Shown here in pieces: positions 35,175 through 38,175 of a stretch of DNA of 38,175 nucleotides. The position numbers and the translations under genes are program-made. The stretch is from the NCBI RefSeq assembly GCF_003628445.1, contig NZ_RBZO01000037.1, positions 1-38,175 on the forward strand, given 5' to 3'. This DNA is from Oceanobacillus bengalensis. Its GTDB lineage: Bacteria; Bacillota; Bacilli; Bacillales; Amphibacillaceae. Position 1 is the first letter of the stretch. Each line of letters opens with the position of its first letter. Below the pieces are notes generated by a model. That model saw only the letters and a list, made by a program, of their open reading frames with translations. It ran no database searches and had not been told where the DNA came from.

Positions 35175-35399
35175 TACTAGGTAAAGCTCCCGTATCATTG
35201 GATCTGGATGATAATCTACTAGTTAAAACAAACGTTTGATTTAGTATACTTCCCCCGCTACACCTACATTATGACTGGAAAAGGATTATCCTTCCTTGCA
35301 ACTTGTCAGAACACCTTCCCTAACAGCCTCTAGCTGAATTCAAACAAACGTTTGAACTAGATAAATAATTGCATATCGCCGACACGATGGCATGAAAAG
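35175..35399. other. Non-coding gap with two identical palindromes
   Basis: An 8-bp hairpin AATGATAC / GTATCATT overlaps the end of the small membrane gene. CAAACGTTTG occurs at 35229-35238 and again at 35345-35354, 116 bp apart, each in an AACAAACGTTTGA context. The genes on both sides end here, so these are not obvious promoter operators. No coding region is seen. Confidence 0.55.
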
Positions 35400-35460
35400 G
35401 GTGCCTGTCACCGTTCGAGTTTCGACAAATTCCAACAATCCTCGACAAGTGACAGGCACC
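35400..35460 (+). repeat. Palindromic repeat, copy E
   Basis: Perfect 12-bp arms GGTGCCTGTCAC (35400-35411) and GTGACAGGCACC (35449-35460) enclose CGTTCGAGTTTCGACAAATT and related sequence. The right end plus flank (GGCACCTCATTTT) is duplicated in tandem directly after it, reaching into the EamA stop codon. Confidence 0.92.
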
Positions 35461-35473
35461 TCATTTTGGCACC

Positions 35474-36412
35474 TCATTTTTCTTCTTGGGTAGTTTTGCT
35501 TTTTCCATGGTAATTCACTACAATGATTCCAACTGCAACGAGTGCAATGGCTGCTAGAATGTAGAAAGATAAGCTTTCTCCAGGAATAAACATCGCAGAA
35601 AGCACAGCACCTGAGACTGGCACAATAAACTTATACATGCTCAGTTCACTAGCATTATTATATTTCAAAATCGAATACCATAACCCGAACGCCGCTGCCG
35701 AAAGAAGTGCTGAGTATATAAACAATCCCCAGCCAAACGGTGTGAAGGTAATTGCATTTTCACCGAGTTGCGGCAATCCAATTAAGAGCATTACCACACC
35801 ACCAAGACTGAGCTGCCAGCCAGTAATGGCAAATGGATGGATCCCTGTCGCAAGCTCTTTCGCCATGATGGTTGCGATGGCACTTGTAAGACCAGATAGA
35901 ATCATATATCCTTCTCCTGTAAGTTGAAAGGATAAATTGAATGCTTGCCCCCAGTTGGCCACAATAATTCCTGCGAATCCAGCAATTAATCCAACCATCT
36001 TTTTGCTGTTCATTTTGTCATTTTTATAATAATAGTGTGCGAGAAGGACTGTAAAGAACGTTCCACATGAACTTAAAATCGCTCCTTGCATACCTGACAC
36101 TTTCGCTAGGCCATTGTAAAAGAAGAAATACTGTAATGCGGTTTGCACTAGACCCAGAATAAGTAAAGTGAAAAATTGCCTGCGCGTAACCAAGATACTT
36201 TTCGGACGAATAAATAGTAAAAATGCTAAAACGAGTAATCCCGCAAGTAAGAAACGCATCCCCGCAAATACGACCTTTGCAATTACGTCATCTGGAGCCA
36301 TTTGTAATTCTTCGTAGCTAACCTTCAGAACTGGGAAAGCACTGCCCCACAATAACGAGCAAAAGACCGCTATCGCAACTACCCAACCTTTATTTTGTAA
36401 TATCTTATTCAT
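35474..36412 (-). CDS. EamA/DMT-family transporter
   Basis: This 312-aa protein has ten predicted membrane helices in two EamA halves: VVAIAVFCSLLWGSAFPVLKVSYEEL and FAGMRFLLAGLLVLAFLLF in the first, GEGYMILSGLTSAIATIMAKEL to FGLWYSILKYNNASELSMYKFIVPVSGAVLSAMF in the second. Such proteins export metabolites or amino-acid-like compounds. AGGAGATG precedes the ATG. Its stop codon lies in a duplicated piece of repeat copy E. Substrate unknown. Confidence 0.92.
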   Translation of the reverse strand: MNKILQNKGWVVAIAVFCSLLWGSAFPVLKVSYEELQMAPDDVIAKVVFAGMRFLLAGLLVLAFLLFIRPKSILVTRRQFFTLLILGLVQTALQYFFFYNGLAKVSGMQGAILSSCGTFFTVLLAHYYYKNDKMNSKKMVGLIAGFAGIIVANWGQAFNLSFQLTGEGYMILSGLTSAIATIMAKELATGIHPFAITGWQLSLGGVVMLLIGLPQLGENAITFTPFGWGLFIYSALLSAAAFGLWYSILKYNNASELSMYKFIVPVSGAVLSAMFIPGESLSFYILAAIALVAVGIIVVNYHGKSKTTQEEK

Positions 36413-36492
36413 ATGATGTCATCTCCTAAAACGTGCTTTGCTCCTGAATCAAATATATACATCATAGGAGAAATACGAAAGATAAGCAAATA

Positions 36493-36554
36493 GGTTGCCT
36501 GTCACCGTTCGATTTTCGACATTTTCCGACAAATTTCGAGGAGTGACAGGCACC
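36493..36554 (+). repeat. Palindromic repeat, copy F
   Basis: The left arm is GGTTGCCTGTCAC, with one extra T, and the right arm is GTGACAGGCACC. The core GTTCGATTTTCGACATTTTC and CCGACAAATTTCGA is in the same orientation as copies A, B, C and E. Confidence 0.88.
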
Positions 36555-36559
36555 GCAAA

Positions 36560-36600
36560 TCCCCACCAAGTATTCAAATACCTAATGGGGAGGATTTTTG
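36560..36600. terminator. Hairpin after the betaine-binding protein gene
   Basis: TCCCCA (36560-36565) pairs with TGGGGA (36586-36591), extended by CAAGTATT / AATACCTA with wobble pairs. The T-run (GGATTTTTG) follows on the plus strand. On the minus strand, where the gene ends at 36619, only ATTTG follows, so termination there would be weak. Confidence 0.4.
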
Positions 36601-36618
36601 TTTAATTATGTTCACTAA

Positions 36619-37557
36619 TTACTCTTTTGGTTCTAGGTCCTCAATGGAGTCAATGTCCATATAGGTAGGGACGGCTAACCCAATTTTTGCCCCTTCAAGG
36701 TTTGCTCCTAGGTCTTCAAATTCACCCTCATACTCGTTGTAGAAAGCACCATGCGTTGAAGGCATCCACGGAGATAGAGAAGCATCAGCATCACCTGTTG
36801 CAATTGCCTTAAACATAATCGCTGGGTCAACTTGTGTAAGCGTAACATTAAACCCATGTTGTTCTAATACAATTTTAGCTACATTTGCTGAAAAGAGCTC
36901 TGTATCCCAAGAAGTTGAAACTAATTCTAGTGAAGTACCACCTGCTGGTTCTACACCTTCTGTCCATGTTGCAACGGTATCTTGATTATTGTCCACCCAT
37001 TCCCTTGCTACTTTTTCAAAGTCAAAGTCCATTTCTTGCGCTTTAAGTAAGGCTGATTCCATATCTTGTAGTTCCCAATAGAATCGATCTAGAATCGTAT
37101 AGGCAATAGGCTTTTCATCTTTTAAACCTTTTCTGACGATTGTTGTAATGTATTCCTCTTCACCAAAGATGCCTTTAGGATCTTCTAAGTACTTGAGGTC
37201 ATATTTAGCAAACTTATAGTGTGGTGACCATGCAGCCACTATAATTGGTTCTTCATTTCCGATAGCATCCCCTAGCTGTGTTAACATTGCAGCTGATGAA
37301 GATAATTCCTGTTCCCAACCAGCCATGCTCTCGTATTCAGCAATCACATTGTTCGTCGTTTCAGTTTGCCCGGCTCCAGGTTCAATACCAGTAATGGTAT
37401 ATTCCAGCTCTTCACTAACATTCGATGTGGCCTCATCTCCGCCGTCATTCTCACTATTCGCACCATCAACTGTCTCTTCTTGTCCACAACCAGCTGCTAC
37501 AAGTGATAAAGATAAAACCGAAATGATTCCTAATTTTTTCAATTTAAAGTTAAACAT
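36619..37557 (-). CDS. Glycine betaine/choline-type ABC substrate-binding lipoprotein (OpuAC family)
   Basis: This 312-aa lipoprotein has a signal peptide with lipobox LVAAGC (Cys24) and an acidic spacer (EETVDGANSENDGGDEA). The OpuAC fold is seen in ELEYTITGIEPGAGQTETTNNVIAEY, IIVAAWSPHYKFAKYDLKYLEDPKG, VELVSTSWDTELF-like (LELVSTSWDTELFSANVAKIVLEQHGF) and DADASLSPWMPSTHGAFY. The Trp residues of WSPH and SPWMP are suited to the quaternary-amine cage. No permease or ATPase gene is adjacent, so it may serve a distant transporter. AAGGGGAG precedes the ATG. Confidence 0.9.
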   Translation of the reverse strand: MFNFKLKKLGIISVLSLSLVAAGCGQEETVDGANSENDGGDEATSNVSEELEYTITGIEPGAGQTETTNNVIAEYESMAGWEQELSSSAAMLTQLGDAIGNEEPIIVAAWSPHYKFAKYDLKYLEDPKGIFGEEEYITTIVRKGLKDEKPIAYTILDRFYWELQDMESALLKAQEMDFDFEKVAREWVDNNQDTVATWTEGVEPAGGTSLELVSTSWDTELFSANVAKIVLEQHGFNVTLTQVDPAIMFKAIATGDADASLSPWMPSTHGAFYNEYEGEFEDLGANLEGAKIGLAVPTYMDIDSIEDLEPKE

Positions 37558-37631
37558 ACTATATTGCTCCCCTTTATTACTTATTTGCCACTATTATCAT
37601 TTTGATGTTTAAATTACTAACAACTCCTAAA

Positions 37632-37660
37632 ACTATATCAATCTTAATTGTACAATTCAA
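37632..37660 (-). promoter_or_regulatory. Promoter of the betaine-binding protein gene
   Basis: On the minus strand TTGAAT (37655-37660) is 17 bases from TATAGT (37632-37637), which is preceded by TGA, an extended -10. It lies about 75 bases upstream of the ATG. Confidence 0.55.
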
Positions 37661-37876
37661 ACTGTATATCCTGTTATTTCAGTTCATATTGTGCGTACAG
37701 TTTTACTATTAACGCTTTTTAAGAGAGGGTTCGCTTATTTCCTTCCATTTCCTCCTTATTCGTATATAAGTTAAACAAAGGAGAAAAGAAGAATCTATTT
37801 CTATAGAGGATGCAAAGCGCGGAATCAGACAACAACTTAATTTATCATAGGTCTTGCGTTTAATTCATAGCAAAAT
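37661..37876. other. Gap without recognisable genes
   Basis: I see no supported coding region. A GGAG at about 37780 and one at 37806 have no useful reading frame (17 codons at most). The ACTGTA / TACAGT pair near the promoter is the only symmetry noted. Confidence 0.4.
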
Positions 37877-37913
37877 AAGGCTTGGTTCTAAAAAATTTGA
37901 ACCAAGCCTTTTT
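37877..37913. terminator. Strong bidirectional-looking terminator without a clear gene
   Basis: A perfect 12-bp stem AAGGCTTGGTTC / GAACCAAGCCTT with a 10-base loop is followed by TTT on the plus strand and ATTTTG on the minus strand. No gene ends close to it in the window, so it may be a leftover of a lost gene or block reading from the insertion element. Confidence 0.75.
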
Positions 37914-37932
37914 AAATGCTGTTGTAAAAGTA

Positions 37933-37944
37933 GTGCCTGTCACT
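37933..37944 (+). repeat. Palindromic repeat, half copy G
   Basis: GTGCCTGTCACT is the left arm of the family only. The sequence then turns into CGCTTGAATCCCGCG and the 21-bp array. Confidence 0.5.
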
Positions 37945-37965
37945 AGCGCTTGAATCCCGCGTTGT

Positions 37966-38054
37966 GATGCGCGATTTTTCTCGGACTGACGCGCGATTTT
38001 CTCGGATTGGCGCGCGATTTTCCCGTGCTGACGCGCGATTTCCTCGTGCTGGCG
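37966..38054. repeat. Second 21-bp tandem array, cut by an insertion element
   Basis: GCGCGAT recurs at 37969, 37991, 38012 and 38033 (spacings 22, 21, 21) with units like GACGCGCGATTTTCTCGGACT. A fifth unit begins (GTGCTGGCG) and is interrupted at 38054/38055 by the end of an IS256-type element. Same period and a similar GCGCG-A/T core as the array at 31.3 kb. Confidence 0.9.
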
Positions 38055-38175
38055 GATTAAGCCCGTATAATTGTGTAAAAAGAAAAGGGCCAATCATCAA
38101 CCCCATGTTACAATGTTTTTAACCACAAAAATATCGTAATAGGAGGAATTGATGATGACCCAACTTAATTTTACA
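38055..38175 (+). mobile_element. Left end of an IS256-family insertion sequence
   Basis: GATTAAGCCCGTATAATTGT begins a sequence that closely follows the left terminal repeat of IS256 as I recall it (GATAAAGTCCGTATAATTGT), and the next block (GTTACAATGTTTTTAAC) also fits. The element continues beyond the window. It starts inside the 21-bp array. Confidence 0.88.
38155..38175 (+). CDS. IS256-family transposase, first codons only
   Basis: ATG at 38155 gives MTQLNFT, close to the MTQVHFT start of the IS256 transposase as I recall it. AGGAGG at 38141-38146 is 8 bases upstream. An ATG directly before it (38152) is a possible alternative. The rest is outside the window, so intactness cannot be judged. 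Confidence 0.85.

Noticed and set aside
37860-38093. 77-codon minus-strand frame with repeated ARQSEKI units
   Set aside because: It is created by the second 21-bp array and the terminator hairpin, and lacks a ribosome site.

Overview
The window (about 38.2 kb, AT-rich, strong Shine-Dalgarno sites, several TTG/GTG starts) looks like a chromosomal piece of a Bacillaceae bacterium. An eps-type polysaccharide operon resembling that of Bacillus subtilis, LysM-NlpC/P60 and amidase wall enzymes, a WalR-like box and a glycine-betaine-type binding lipoprotein suggest the salt-tolerant Virgibacillus/Oceanobacillus/Ornithinibacillus group. The genus is an inference.

Left part (1-6.7 kb): a small catabolic locus. 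A hydantoinase/oxoprolinase pair (hyuA, hyuB) is followed on the minus strand by two very small membrane proteins and the first codons of another gene that leaves the window, probably a transporter. An RpiR-type regulator sits upstream of hyuA. An ornithine-cyclodeaminase-family gene is transcribed divergently from the regulator. A 16-bp palindrome between the divergent genes, and a related sequence in front of hyuA, are candidate RpiR operators.

Central part (6.8-29.9 kb): a minus-strand exopolysaccharide/capsule locus, read from high to low coordinates. It holds a chain-length/tyrosine-kinase pair, two PHP-type tyrosine phosphatases, two NarL/LuxR-type regulators with degenerate receivers, a membrane UDP-sugar 4,6-dehydratase, UTP-glucose-1-phosphate uridylyltransferase, an EAR-like antitermination RNA, a DegT aminotransferase, a PglC/EpsL initiating transferase, a coupled GNAT / PLP enzyme / ATP-grasp trio, four glycosyltransferases, an EpsG-type Wzy polymerase, a Wzx flippase and the four dTDP-L-rhamnose genes. 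Together they suggest a lipid-linked, Wzx/Wzy-assembled polymer started by a bacillosamine-like amino sugar and containing rhamnose. The trio may add an unusual acyl or amino-acid decoration.

Right part (30-38 kb): a LysM x3 NlpC/P60 endopeptidase, an N-acetylmuramoyl-L-alanine amidase with three peptidoglycan-binding modules, a TPR protein with a long acidic tail, a two-helix membrane protein, an EamA exporter and a betaine-type binding lipoprotein. This part is rich in non-coding repeats: a 22-unit array with a 21-bp period, a second 21-bp array cut by an IS256-family element at the right edge, and about seven copies of a 50-65 bp palindrome with GGTGCCTGTCAC / GTGACAGGCACC ends.
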